DNA of 37,793 nt from Calditrichaceae bacterium (GCA_013360445.1 JABWBP010000030.1:1-37793); one strand, 5' to 3'; positions 24,611-33,063 are shown, counted from the stretch's first letter. The notes: generated by a model not told the origin, from the letters alone. Numbers and translations are program-made.

Positions 24611-25723
24611 TCAAAAGTAAAACCCATACACCACCGCGTCCGGGGTAATGCGCACGGCGGGCATGGGCAGGTGCACGAAATTTACGATATCCTTGACGAA
24701 TTTTAGAAATTGGCTGTCGCCGGTGGGTATTTTGGTGACGTCAAAATCCAGCGCGATAAAAATTTCCCGGTACCCTCCAAACACGTCCTGCGCAATTCCC
24801 TTCGCGCTCTGCCCCACCGCCACTCCCCAGGGTTTCAGCCAGCCGGGGTAGTTGCGCTGCCATTTGCCGGGAAGGGCATCATGGACGTTCACCGCAAACC
24901 ACCAGGTAAACCCTTCGTAATCGTCTAAAATGCTTTTGCTGACGGTGCTGTATAGATCGTTCCGGTAAGCGTCGGACGGCCAGAAGCTCACTTTGAAGCG
25001 ATAGGCTTTCAATTGCTCGGGATAATACTGTTGCAGCACCGCGTATCCGCAGCCGAGCACGTTCATGGTATAATCCAGGTAGCTGAATCCCCAGTTTTTG
25101 AAAAATCCGTCGGTCACTTCGATCTGGGTCATCCACAGCAGGCCGGTGCCGGCCCCCCACCAGATAGATTTTTTGGCCGAAAAACCGCTCCAGCGGTAAA
25201 TGCGGGAGGCCAGGTGGCTCATAAAATACGCTTCCACAAAGTGGCCGATCTTGTCCATTTGTTGGTATTCCCGGCTATCCCATCTCCACTCATGGAAATG
25301 GAAGCTGCTGGTCTCGGTATTGTATTGCAGATCGGCGATTTTGGCGAAACCGATGGCGTCCCCAATGGCAAAACCGGCAATGATCACACCCAAGCGCGGC
25401 GGTATGATCCGGGTGCTGCGCTTCCAGGGAGTGCCGTCATCCAAACGGGGATAGTACTCATCACTGATGGGAGGAGGGAGGGGAACCGTATCGAGAGCGG
25501 CGAGAGCGGAAAGAAACGGGGCCGGGGCAGGGTGCGGTGAGACAACCGCTGGCGACCTATCCCAAAGGAAGAGGCCGCCGGCGTTCCCGGGTGCAGGCGC
25601 AGTCGCCGGGAGGCCGGCAGCAGCAGTAGAATCCGGCATTTCCCCACCCCGGGCGGCGAAAAAAACCGGCAGGATGAAGAGGATCATCCCCTTCACCCAG
25701 CCGTCAGGTAGCCAATTTTTCAT
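24611..25723 (-). CDS. DUF2279-like envelope protein
   Basis: 370 residues from the ATG at 25723; an upstream ATG at 25777 would translate a dispersed inverted repeat and is less likely. A hydrophobic N-terminal segment (WVKGMILFILPVFFAARG) is probably a signal peptide or anchor. A Pro/Ala-rich linker follows, then a domain with short membrane-like helices and the segments DKIGHFVEAYFMSHLASRIYRWSGFS and IEVTDGFFKNWGFSYLDYTMNVLGCGYAVLQQYY, which match the DUF2279 (YfiM-like) pattern. Function is unknown. No sorting domain is seen. Confidence 0.65.
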   Translation of the reverse strand: MKNWLPDGWVKGMILFILPVFFAARGGEMPDSTAAAGLPATAPAPGNAGGLFLWDRSPAVVSPHPAPAPFLSALAALDTVPLPPPISDEYYPRLDDGTPWKRSTRIIPPRLGVIIAGFAIGDAIGFAKIADLQYNTETSSFHFHEWRWDSREYQQMDKIGHFVEAYFMSHLASRIYRWSGFSAKKSIWWGAGTGLLWMTQIEVTDGFFKNWGFSYLDYTMNVLGCGYAVLQQYYPEQLKAYRFKVSFWPSDAYRNDLYSTVSKSILDDYEGFTWWFAVNVHDALPGKWQRNYPGWLKPWGVAVGQSAKGIAQDVFGGYREIFIALDFDVTKIPTGDSQFLKFVKDIVNFVHLPMPAVRITPDAVVYGFYF

Positions 25724-25730
25724 GGGGTAG

Positions 25731-25772
25731 ATTCCCGCTTTCGTCACGAAGTAACTCCTTCGGAGCGGGAAT
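25731..25772. repeat. Inverted repeat attcccgct / agcgggaat
   Basis: Nine-base arms (25731-25739 and 25764-25772) just upstream of the DUF2279-like start. They resemble the widespread ATTCCCGC...GCGGGAAT intergenic palindromes. This supports the downstream start for that gene. Confidence 0.5.
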
Positions 25773-25829
25773 GACATGGGTGTATCAAATTCTTACCCTC
25801 AACGAGTATAACTGCCTACTGCCTACTGT

Positions 25830-27053
25830 TTACTGCCCGGCCAATTTCAAATCCTTTTGCAGGCCGCTGTCTTTGCTGGGCCGCCAGATGAACTGATCCA
25901 CAAAATAGTGGTGCATGGGCAAGCCGATCAGGAAACTGTAGAGCAATTCCTTGGTGGTCATGCTGCCGAACAAATGCTCGGTGCTGGTCATCACTAAAAC
26001 CCCGCAGCCGGGATGCACATCAAACGAGCAGCCGAACATGCGGAAAATCGCCGCCATGGCGATTCCGCACACGATGTAGGTGGCGAAATTGCGGGTAATT
26101 TTGGTGGCCAGCCCGTATTTCCGGGCATCTACCCCGGGGCGCTGGTAGCGATTTTTGCTGTAAAACCATACGATGGCATGGTATTGCACGTCGTGGTAAA
26201 TGGTCACGAACGCGGAGAAAGCCAACAGCGGGGCGGTGAGCACCGCCGGGCTGTAGCAAATAAAGGCATAGAGGGGCAGCAGCGCAACCAGGAAGATGAT
26301 TTTGGGCATGTTGAGCGACATGCCGGCGCGCCAGCGCTTGACCTGGCGAAACGCAAAGATCCCCACCACGCTAAGAACCGCCAGCACGGTGAGAGTTACC
26401 AGCACATGTTCCCAGTGCAACTGCTGCCAGAACGAGGCGGAAAAGAAGGCCGCCTGGGAAGGGTAAGCCGGCAGGGCGGCCGAGAGCCCCAACGCTTTGC
26501 GGGCTTCCGGGTGGCGAATGATGAAGGCCAGAAAGGGCGCCAGCAGCCCGACGTAGAGAATCGCCTGATCGATGCGCAAATCCCGCTGGTCGAAATCGTT
26601 ATTTTTCTTTTTATAGAGCGACATGATGCCGTAATGCTGGCGCACCACGTGCCAGTACGCCCAGAGCTGGAAGAAAACGATGAACAACAGGAAGGGGAAG
26701 CGGTAATTCGCGACGTTCATCTGGTGCAGCGCATAGGAGCTGCCGATCATGGCCGGCCCAACCAACAGCCAGGCCAGGCTGCCGATCAGCAGTTTTTTCC
26801 GCTTCTGGAATTCCTCTTTATCGAAATAGGTCCTCACGTAGGTTCCGAAGAAATGGGGGCTGTCGATGAACACCACCCACAGGAACCACACCGTGGCCAT
26901 GTCCAAATGCAGGCCGGCGTGCAGGAAAAACATGGCGTAGCCGGTAAGCGCCCCGCCGATGAACCAGAGCAAATCCGCCCGCCGGTTGACAATCCAGTTC
27001 ATTGAGTACCGGTTTTCTATCCCGGCGTTCGCTGTCCAGGATAACGATGACAT
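25830..27053 (-). CDS. Polytopic membrane protein with paired histidine motifs
   Basis: 407 residues with roughly nine or ten hydrophobic segments. I do not recognise a named family. Histidines sit in paired motifs at membrane edges: H67 (DSPHFFG), H135-x4-H140 (WHVVRQHYG), H287-x4-H292 (YHDVQYH), and HH at 381-382 (PMHHYFVDQFIWR). Such spacing is seen in membrane di-metal enzymes such as fatty-acid desaturases and hydroxylases, so a metal-dependent oxidoreductase is a reasonable guess only. The ATG at 27053 has ggagg seven bases upstream; a later ATG at 27002 (MNWIVNRRADLLWF) would also keep all helices. The gene lies downstream of glgP on the same strand, 126 bp away. Confidence 0.65.
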   Translation of the reverse strand: MSSLSWTANAGIENRYSMNWIVNRRADLLWFIGGALTGYAMFFLHAGLHLDMATVWFLWVVFIDSPHFFGTYVRTYFDKEEFQKRKKLLIGSLAWLLVGPAMIGSSYALHQMNVANYRFPFLLFIVFFQLWAYWHVVRQHYGIMSLYKKKNNDFDQRDLRIDQAILYVGLLAPFLAFIIRHPEARKALGLSAALPAYPSQAAFFSASFWQQLHWEHVLVTLTVLAVLSVVGIFAFRQVKRWRAGMSLNMPKIIFLVALLPLYAFICYSPAVLTAPLLAFSAFVTIYHDVQYHAIVWFYSKNRYQRPGVDARKYGLATKITRNFATYIVCGIAMAAIFRMFGCSFDVHPGCGVLVMTSTEHLFGSMTTKELLYSFLIGLPMHHYFVDQFIWRPSKDSGLQKDLKLAGQ

Positions 27054-27111
27054 AACATACCTCCGTTGGCTGTGTTAAGAAAAGAGCTTCAGAATGAAAC
27101 GTGAAAGAGTT

Positions 27112-27165
27112 TACCCTGAGCTTGTCGAAGGGTAATGCGTGATGCGTATTTCGTATTGCGTAAAT
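27112..27165. repeat. ccctgagcttgtcgaaggg palindrome and gcgta word repeat
   Basis: accct-gagcttgtcga-agggt forms a short stem (27113-27133), a type of dispersed sequence found in many bacterial genomes. It is followed by gcgt/cgta words to 27165. They fill the spacer between glgP and the His-rich membrane protein gene. Confidence 0.4.
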
Positions 27166-27179
27166 CGGAGAGCGCTCCC

Positions 27180-29762
27180 TCACTCTGTCTCGTTCAGCCA
27201 GCGAACCAGCCCTAATTCCGCCAGATTGAGCAGTTTTTTATGGCTGGGCAGAATCCGGATGGTGTATTTATAATTTCCGCTGTTGGAAGGGGTGATCACC
27301 GCTTCGTAGAGGTAGGAATTATCCTCCAGGGTTTTTTTACGGGCCATTTCCACCACTTCATAGCGGTTTTCCTGGCGCACGTCCTGAACTTCCTGCTTCA
27401 AATAAACCTGAACTTTCACCTCCGCGGGCTGAATCTCCCCCAATTCCACTTTGGCCCGCAGCTTGATCGGCTCGTTGAACTTCAAAACGATCTCGTCATT
27501 CAGGTTGATACTATCATCTAAAGTAATTTTGACGTGAGACCATTGGGTCTCCAGGCGGTCGCACCAGGCCGAATAGTCTTTCGCCAGCATAAAATCTTCC
27601 AGGCTGAACTCATCTCCCTGGCGAATGGCGGGCAGGTAGAGCTTTTCGGCGTATTCCTTGACCATCCGGTAGGTGTTGAATACCGGCGAAACGCTCAGCA
27701 GGGAATTTTTCATCATCTTGATCCACTCATGGGGAAGGCCGTCGTCGGCGCGGTCGTAATACAAGGGAATGAGGTCGTTTTCTAAAATATCGTAGATCGC
27801 TTCGCTGTCCCAGGTATCCAGCTCTTCGGTGCTCTGGTAATCCTCCCGGTCGCCGAAAGCAAAACCGTTTTTGCCGTTGTAGCCTTCGCACCACCAGCCA
27901 TCCAGTACCGACAAATTGATCCCCCCGTTCATACCCACTTTCTGGCCGCTGGTGCCGGAGGCCTCTTGCGGCCGGCGGGGATTATTCAGCCAAACGTCCA
28001 CCCCGGAGACCAGGTCGCGGGCCAGGCTCATGTCATAATTTTCCACGAAGAATACTTTCCCGCGAAAACCTTCTTCCATGGAAAGCTCGCTGATGGCGCG
28101 AATCAGATCCTGGCCGCCGGTATCCTTGGGATGGGCTTTCCCGGCAAAGATCAATTGCACCGGGCGGCGGGGATCGTTGAGAATCTGTTTCAACCGTTGC
28201 CGGTCTTTGAAAATGAGGGTGCCGCGCTTGTAGGTGGCAAAACGCCGGGCAAACCCGATAGTGAGAACCTGGGGCTTCAACATATCTTTCATGCGGCGGA
28301 TTTGCAGGGTTCCCACCTTGTTGCGCAGCAGTTGAACCTCCAAACGCTCGCGGAGGTGGTTGAGCATCTTCTGCTTCACTTCCATTTTGGTTTTCCACAA
28401 CTCCTCGTCGGGAATGCTCAAAATCCCCTTCCAGTACAGCGGTTCGTCGATATGGTCTTCCCAATCTTTGCCCAGGTAGGTCTCGAACAACTGGCAAAAC
28501 TTGTACACCGTCCAGGTTTTGCTGTGCACCCCGTTGGTAATGTGGGTAATGGGGATCTCCTGGGAAGGAATATCCGGCCACACGTCTTTCCACAGTTCCC
28601 GGGAGACGTCCCCGTGCAGCTTGCTGACCCCGTTGCGGAATTTGGAGAGCTTCAAGGAAAGCACGGTAAGGTTGAAGATTTCATATCCCTCGGGTTGAAT
28701 TTGCGCGCCTAATTCCATGAACTGGTAGCGCCGGATGCCGATGGATTCCCAATAGCGCTGGAAATATTTATCCACAAAGTGCAGCGGAAAGGCGTCGTTG
28801 CCGGCCGGCACCGGGGTATGGGTGGTGAAAATGGTATTGGCGGCGACCGCGTCCAGGGCGGGATAAAACTCCAGGCCCCGCTCTTTCATCAGGCTGCGGA
28901 TGCGCTCCAGGGCCAGGAATACCGAGTGCCCTTCGTTCATGTGCCAGGCCATGGGGTCGATTCCCATGGCTTTCAAGGCCAGCACCCCGCCCATGCCTAA
29001 CACGATCTCCTGGGAGATGCGCATTTCCTGGTCGCCGCCGTACAGCCGGGCGGTCAACATGCGGTCTTCCGGGGGGTTTTCCGGGAGGTTGGAGTCCAGC
29101 AAATAGGCCGGAACCCGCCCCACCTGGGCTTTCCATACTTTTATCTTAACGTCCCGAGGGCCTACCGGTACCTTGATGACCAGGGGTTTGCCCCGCTCGG
29201 TCATCACCGGAATTAGCGGCAGATCTTCCGGGTAATAAGGAATGTAGAGGGCAATCTGGTTATGGTGGGCGTCGATTTGCTGGGTAAAATAGGTCTGGTG
29301 ATAAAAGAGGCTGACGCCAACCAGGGGAAGACCCAGGTCGCTGGCGGCTTTCAAATGATCCCCCGCCAGCACTCCCAGGCCGCCGGAATAGATCGGCAGC
29401 GATTCGTGCAAGCCGAATTCCGCGGAAAAGTAGGCGATGGTTTTATCTTTCAGTTTGGGATAAGCCTGGTTGAACCAGGTGTCTTCCTTGGCCATATAGC
29501 GGTCGAAATCTTCCATCACTTTTTTGAAATTGGAGAGATACACCGGGTCATTGGCCGCCCGTTCCAGATCCGATTGCTGCACGTCGCGCAGAAATTTGAC
29601 CGGGTTATGGTTGACCACGGTCCAGAGCTTGGGATCGATCGTACGGTACAACTGGCGAGCCTGGGCGGTCCAGGAAAAATAGAGATTGTATGCCAAATCA
29701 TTCAGCCGTTTGATTTCATTGGGTAATTCCGGTATTACCCGGATGCTGCCCATTTTCTGCAT
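27180..29762 (-). CDS. glgP: Alpha-glucan (glycogen) phosphorylase, GT35
   Basis: 860 residues from the ATG at 29762, preceded by gaggag eight bases upstream. It releases glucose 1-phosphate from glycogen or maltodextrin with phosphate, using pyridoxal phosphate. The GTSGQKVGMNGGINLS motif near residue 600 and the EGYNGKNGFAFG segment are typical of the short Thermotoga/Thermus-type phosphorylases, which lack the regulatory sites of the E. coli/animal enzymes. The N-terminus includes the DUF3417-type segment (NDLAYNLYFSWTAQARQLYRTIDPKLW) of this subgroup. The last 100 residues form a beta-rich tail (VKVQVYLKQEVQDVRQENRYEV). No other glycogen genes are adjacent. Confidence 0.94.
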   Translation of the reverse strand: MQKMGSIRVIPELPNEIKRLNDLAYNLYFSWTAQARQLYRTIDPKLWTVVNHNPVKFLRDVQQSDLERAANDPVYLSNFKKVMEDFDRYMAKEDTWFNQAYPKLKDKTIAYFSAEFGLHESLPIYSGGLGVLAGDHLKAASDLGLPLVGVSLFYHQTYFTQQIDAHHNQIALYIPYYPEDLPLIPVMTERGKPLVIKVPVGPRDVKIKVWKAQVGRVPAYLLDSNLPENPPEDRMLTARLYGGDQEMRISQEIVLGMGGVLALKAMGIDPMAWHMNEGHSVFLALERIRSLMKERGLEFYPALDAVAANTIFTTHTPVPAGNDAFPLHFVDKYFQRYWESIGIRRYQFMELGAQIQPEGYEIFNLTVLSLKLSKFRNGVSKLHGDVSRELWKDVWPDIPSQEIPITHITNGVHSKTWTVYKFCQLFETYLGKDWEDHIDEPLYWKGILSIPDEELWKTKMEVKQKMLNHLRERLEVQLLRNKVGTLQIRRMKDMLKPQVLTIGFARRFATYKRGTLIFKDRQRLKQILNDPRRPVQLIFAGKAHPKDTGGQDLIRAISELSMEEGFRGKVFFVENYDMSLARDLVSGVDVWLNNPRRPQEASGTSGQKVGMNGGINLSVLDGWWCEGYNGKNGFAFGDREDYQSTEELDTWDSEAIYDILENDLIPLYYDRADDGLPHEWIKMMKNSLLSVSPVFNTYRMVKEYAEKLYLPAIRQGDEFSLEDFMLAKDYSAWCDRLETQWSHVKITLDDSINLNDEIVLKFNEPIKLRAKVELGEIQPAEVKVQVYLKQEVQDVRQENRYEVVEMARKKTLEDNSYLYEAVITPSNSGNYKYTIRILPSHKKLLNLAELGLVRWLNETE

Positions 29763-29857
29763 AAAGCGATCTCCTCGAGAAAAGTGCAAAATGAAAAATT
29801 CAAAATGTAAATTCCTGCCAGGGCGTTCTTCCCATTTTCGATATTAACGGGCATAAT

Positions 29858-29885
29858 AATATAACAGGAAATAGATTTTCACAAA
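29858..29885 (-). promoter_or_regulatory. Possible promoter for glgP
   Basis: On the minus strand TTTGTG (29885-29880), 16 bp, then TATATT (29863-29858). The -10 box is good and the -35 box weak. It lies about 100 bp upstream of the glgP start. Confidence 0.3.
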
Positions 29886-29913
29886 CGAAAATTTCCGGGA
29901 CGCAGGAAATTGT

Positions 29914-29942
29914 TTGCGATAAATATGGCAAACCTTTATATT
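29914..29942 (+). promoter_or_regulatory. Candidate sigma-70 promoter for yicC-gmk
   Basis: TTGCGA (29914-29919), 17 bp, TATATT (29937-29942). Spacing is ideal and the -10 box is identical to that of the phasin promoter. It would give an mRNA leader of about 110 nt. Confidence 0.5.
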
Positions 29943-30061
29943 TAAGCGGCTTAGACAAAAAATGATGGGCCTGTAACGTTGCACTTTCTGGCCGGAGGGA
30001 GAGCCTCTACAGTTGCGTTACACGCAGAGCCATGTAACGAGTAAACCGGGCAAGGAAATTT

Positions 30062-30946
30062 ATGAGCCAACTCTACAGCATGACCGGCTTTGCCGCCGGC
30101 GCCGTTCAGCACGGAAGCATCGAAATCTCCTGCGAGATTCGCGCGTTGAATTCCCGCTACCTGGAAATGTCCGTAAAGCTTCCCTTTGCGATCAAAGACC
30201 TGGAAGACGCCATCCGCTCGATCATCCGGGAGAAAGTCAATCGCGCTAAAATTACCTGCGGTATCTCTTTCTCTTCCCAGGAGCCTTTGTTAGACAATTT
30301 GAAGGTCAATGAAGGCGCGATTTTGATGTATAAAAACCTCATCGAGCGCATTCGCGCCATCGCGAATATTGCCGAGCCGGCCAAAGTCTCCGATATTCTC
30401 TTTTTCAAGGATATTTTTTCCCTGGAAGATCAAAGCCAGATCGATGAAGCGCTGCAAAACGCGATTTTCCAACTGGTCGGGAATACCCTGGATCGCTTGA
30501 ACGAAACCCGCTCCCTGGAAGGCCGGAACCTCAAAATCGACCTGGAAAACCGGCTGGATAATATTCAAACCCTCACCGGGGAGATTGGCTCCCTGGGCGA
30601 GGGGAATTCCCGCGCCGAAATGGAAAAACTCTACAAGCGCCTGCTCTCGCTCATCGACGAGAACAAGGTGGACCGCAACCGCTTGGAATTAGAATTGGCG
30701 TTGATTTCCGACCGGGTGGACATCAGCGAGGAGGTGGTGCGGATGGAAAGCCACCTGGAACTGTTCCGCGAAAACCTGCGCGCCGGCTCGCCCAACGGAA
30801 AAAAGCTAAATTTTATTTTGCAGGAAATGCACCGGGAAGCCAATACCATGTCCACCAAGAATACCATCGTGGAGATCAGCCACCGCCTGGTTACCATCAA
30901 AGAGGAAATCGAGCGCATGCGCGAGCAGGTGCAAAACATCGAATGA
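30062..30946 (+). CDS. yicC: YicC family endoribonuclease
   Basis: 294 residues, usual length. The N-terminal YicC domain (SMTGFAAGAVQHGSIEISCEIRALNSRYLEMSVKLP) and C-terminal DUF1732 domain (ELALISDRVDISEEVVRMESHLELF, GKKLNFILQEMHREANTMSTK) are complete. YicC proteins are reported to be endoribonucleases affecting small-RNA turnover in E. coli. The gene commonly precedes gmk, as it does here, although a 236-bp block of repeats now separates the two. Confidence 0.93.
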   Translation: MSQLYSMTGFAAGAVQHGSIEISCEIRALNSRYLEMSVKLPFAIKDLEDAIRSIIREKVNRAKITCGISFSSQEPLLDNLKVNEGAILMYKNLIERIRAIANIAEPAKVSDILFFKDIFSLEDQSQIDEALQNAIFQLVGNTLDRLNETRSLEGRNLKIDLENRLDNIQTLTGEIGSLGEGNSRAEMEKLYKRLLSLIDENKVDRNRLELELALISDRVDISEEVVRMESHLELFRENLRAGSPNGKKLNFILQEMHREANTMSTKNTIVEISHRLVTIKEEIERMREQVQNIE

Positions 30947-30956
30947 CAACGCGAAG

Positions 30957-31175
30957 GGGCGAAGCATTCGCAAGACCGGTTCCCCGCAATTCGCCGGCCT
31001 GTCTTCCGAATGCTTCGCCCCTCTGGTATGGGCGAAGCATTCGGAAACCCGATTTCCTGCAATTCAACGGCTGTTCTTCCGAATGCTTCACACCTACGGT
31101 ATGGGCGAAGCATTCGGAAACCCGATTTCCTGCAATTCAACGGCTGTTCTTCCGAATGCTTCGCCCCTACGGATT
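30957..31175. repeat. Three tandem 73-bp palindromic units between yicC and gmk
   Basis: Units begin at 30957, 31030 and 31103, each opening gggcgaagcattcg and ending in the complement (cgaatgcttc, with gccc in units 1 and 3). Units 2 and 3 are nearly identical; unit 1 is more diverged inside its arms. Each unit can fold into a hairpin. Not CRISPR: there are only three units and no separate variable spacers. Confidence 0.85.
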
Positions 31176-31182
31176 ATTGCCC

Positions 31183-31734
31183 ATGACGCCTAAATTGTTG
31201 GTCCTTTCCGCCCCCTCCGGGGCGGGCAAATCGACTATTTGCAATATGCTGTTAGAGCGCAATCCCGATTTCCGGCTCTCTATCTCCGCCACCACCCGCG
31301 CCCCCCGGGGGAGCGAACGCAACGCCGTGGAATACTTCTTTCTGCCCGAAGAGGAATTCTTTGCAAAGGTAGAAAACAACGAATTCATCGAATACGCCGA
31401 GGTTCACGGCCATTACTACGGAACCCTGAAAGCCAGCGTGGAGGCGCTGCTGCGGCAGGGCTTCACGGTGTTGTTCGATATCGACGTGATCGGGGCGCTG
31501 AATATCAAAAAGCAGTACCCGGAGGCGATATTGATATTTATCCGCCCCCCGTCTCAAGAGGAGTTGATTCGCCGCCTCAAAAACCGCAAAACCGAGAGCG
31601 AAGCGCAAATCCAAAAACGCTTGGAACGCCTGCCCATGGAGTACGAAAAAGCAGACTATTTCGATTACCAGGTGGTCAACGACGACCTCCTGAGCACGGT
31701 TGTATTCATCGAGCAATTGATTCGCAAGCGATAA
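31183..31734 (+). CDS. gmk: Guanylate kinase
   Basis: 183 residues from the ATG at 31183; the longer open frame from 30943 only translates the 73-bp repeats. It phosphorylates GMP to GDP. The P-loop is at about residues 10-18 (APSGAGKST), followed by SISATTRAPRGSERNAVEYFF (GMP-binding region), EFIEYAEVHGHYYGT, and the lid and KADYFDYQVVNDD segments. No clear ribosome-binding site precedes the ATG, perhaps because the repeat block replaced the native leader; translation might depend on the hairpins just upstream. Confidence 0.93.
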   Translation: MTPKLLVLSAPSGAGKSTICNMLLERNPDFRLSISATTRAPRGSERNAVEYFFLPEEEFFAKVENNEFIEYAEVHGHYYGTLKASVEALLRQGFTVLFDIDVIGALNIKKQYPEAILIFIRPPSQEELIRRLKNRKTESEAQIQKRLERLPMEYEKADYFDYQVVNDDLLSTVVFIEQLIRKR

Positions 31735-31742
31735 CATCAGGA

Positions 31743-31764
31743 GTGCAAAGCTTCAGCTTTGCAC
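31743..31764. repeat. 22-bp palindrome, CTTCAG core
   Basis: Arms gtgcaaagct / agctttgcac around TC: the reverse-orientation copy of 7762-7783. It begins eight bases after the gmk stop. Confidence 0.7.
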
Positions 31765-31806
31765 ATGGATAGAAAAAGAAAAACCGTAAAATCAAGGACC
31801 GGTTGA

Positions 31807-31828
31807 GTGCAAAACTGAAGTTTTGCAC
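31807..31828. repeat. 22-bp palindrome, CTGAAG core
   Basis: Identical to the copy at 79-100, including the following tcc reduced to tcc-like tccg. It ends 20 bp before the coaBC start and may stand in for a leader structure. Confidence 0.7.
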
Positions 31829-31848
31829 TCCGACGCCAAAACACTATC

Positions 31849-33063
31849 ATGTTCTCCAGCAAACAATTCCACAACGCTCAAATCCTGGTCGGCATTACCG
31901 GGGGGATTGCGGCCTACAAAGCCTGCGAGCTGATCCGCTACCTGATCACCGAAGGCGCGGAAGTGCGGGCAATGATGACCCGCGGCGCGGAAAAATTTAT
32001 TACCACGCTGACCATCGAAGCGCTGTGCGGGCGCCCGGTCTATACCGAAATGTTCCCGGAGGGGAAATTCGCTGCTACCCACCACATCGAGCTGGCCGAC
32101 TGGACGCAGGCGGCCATTATCGCGCCGGCCACCGCCAATTTGATCGGGAAGGTCGCCGGCGGCATCGGCGACGATTTCGTCTCCACCACCACCATGGCCC
32201 TGCACTGCCCTATCGTCATCGCCCCGGCCATGAATTCCAACATGTGGAACAACCCGGTGGTGAAAAAAAATGTCAAATTCTTAGAAGACCTGGGGTATCA
32301 AATCTGTTACCCGGAAGAGGGATTTTTAGCGGAGGGATACTCCGGAGTGGGGCGCCTGGCGCGGTTAGAATACCTGGCTCAATATCTATATCGAGCCGTC
32401 CATCCCCATAAAGAGAGCCTGGCGGGAAAAACCGTGCTGATCAGCGCCGGGCGCACCGAAGAGTATCTCGACCCGGTGCGCATGCTCAGCAACCGCGCCA
32501 CCGGGAAGATGGGATTTGCCCTGGCCTGGGAAGCCTGGGCGCGCGGCGCAAATGTGGTTTTGGTGCACGGGCCGGGCAGTTTGACCCCGCCGGTCAACGT
32601 CGAGAGTTATGGAGTGGTGTCGGCGCAGCAAATGTATGACGCCGTGAAAAGCCATTTTTCGCGGGCGGATTTCTTCATCAGCGCCGCGGCGGTGGCGGAT
32701 TATCGCCCGGAAACCTACTCCGCCGCGAAAATAAAGAAAGGGCAGGACCGCCTCTCCCTGGAAATGGAGAAAACCCCCGACATTCTGCGGGAAATGTCGT
32801 TGTTGAAAAAACCGCGCCAGCGCCTGGTGGGATTTGCGGTGGAAACCGACCGCCCTATCGAGAATGCCCGGGAAAAACTCAAATCCAAAAAATTAGATAT
32901 GATCGTATTGAACGATCCCTTAGTGAAAGGCGCGGGGTTTGGGGTAGAGACCAACCAGGTTACTTTAATTTCCCCCAAAGAGACCCAGCACTTAGATTTG
33001 AAATCCAAGTTGGACGTGGCCTACGGGATTTTCGAGTTTCTGCTGCGGAATATTGAGAAATAG
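31849..33063 (+). CDS. coaBC: Bifunctional phosphopantothenoylcysteine decarboxylase / phosphopantothenate-cysteine ligase
   Basis: 404 residues. CoaC (about 1-185) is the flavin-dependent decarboxylase: GITGGIAAYKACELIR, H78 in ATHHIELADW, and PAMNSNMW (126-133) with the active-site Asn. CoaB (about 190-404) is the ligase: KTVLISAGRTEEYLDPVRMLSNRATGKMG and NDPLVKGAGFGVETNQVTLI. Together they make 4'-phosphopantetheine for coenzyme A. The motif that is LACG in E. coli Dfp reads LAEG here (E162 in place of the catalytic Cys). The gene usually follows gmk-rpoZ; here rpoZ is missing and two palindromes occupy the gap. The ribosome-binding site is weak. Confidence 0.94.
   Translation: MFSSKQFHNAQILVGITGGIAAYKACELIRYLITEGAEVRAMMTRGAEKFITTLTIEALCGRPVYTEMFPEGKFAATHHIELADWTQAAIIAPATANLIGKVAGGIGDDFVSTTTMALHCPIVIAPAMNSNMWNNPVVKKNVKFLEDLGYQICYPEEGFLAEGYSGVGRLARLEYLAQYLYRAVHPHKESLAGKTVLISAGRTEEYLDPVRMLSNRATGKMGFALAWEAWARGANVVLVHGPGSLTPPVNVESYGVVSAQQMYDAVKSHFSRADFFISAAAVADYRPETYSAAKIKKGQDRLSLEMEKTPDILREMSLLKKPRQRLVGFAVETDRPIENAREKLKSKKLDMIVLNDPLVKGAGFGVETNQVTLISPKETQHLDLKSKLDVAYGIFEFLLRNIEK

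Noticed and set aside
26013-27005. 330-codon plus-strand open frame opposite the His-rich membrane protein
   Set aside because: Its product is rich in His, Gln and Arg, as expected from the antisense of a hydrophobic protein; there is no ribosome-binding site or domain.
30957-31175. CRISPR array
   Set aside because: Three contiguous 73-bp palindromic units lack the separate repeats and unique spacers of a CRISPR array, and no cas genes are near.
30943-31182. N-terminal extension of guanylate kinase
   Set aside because: The extension only reads the 73-bp repeats. The product from 31183 has the normal length.
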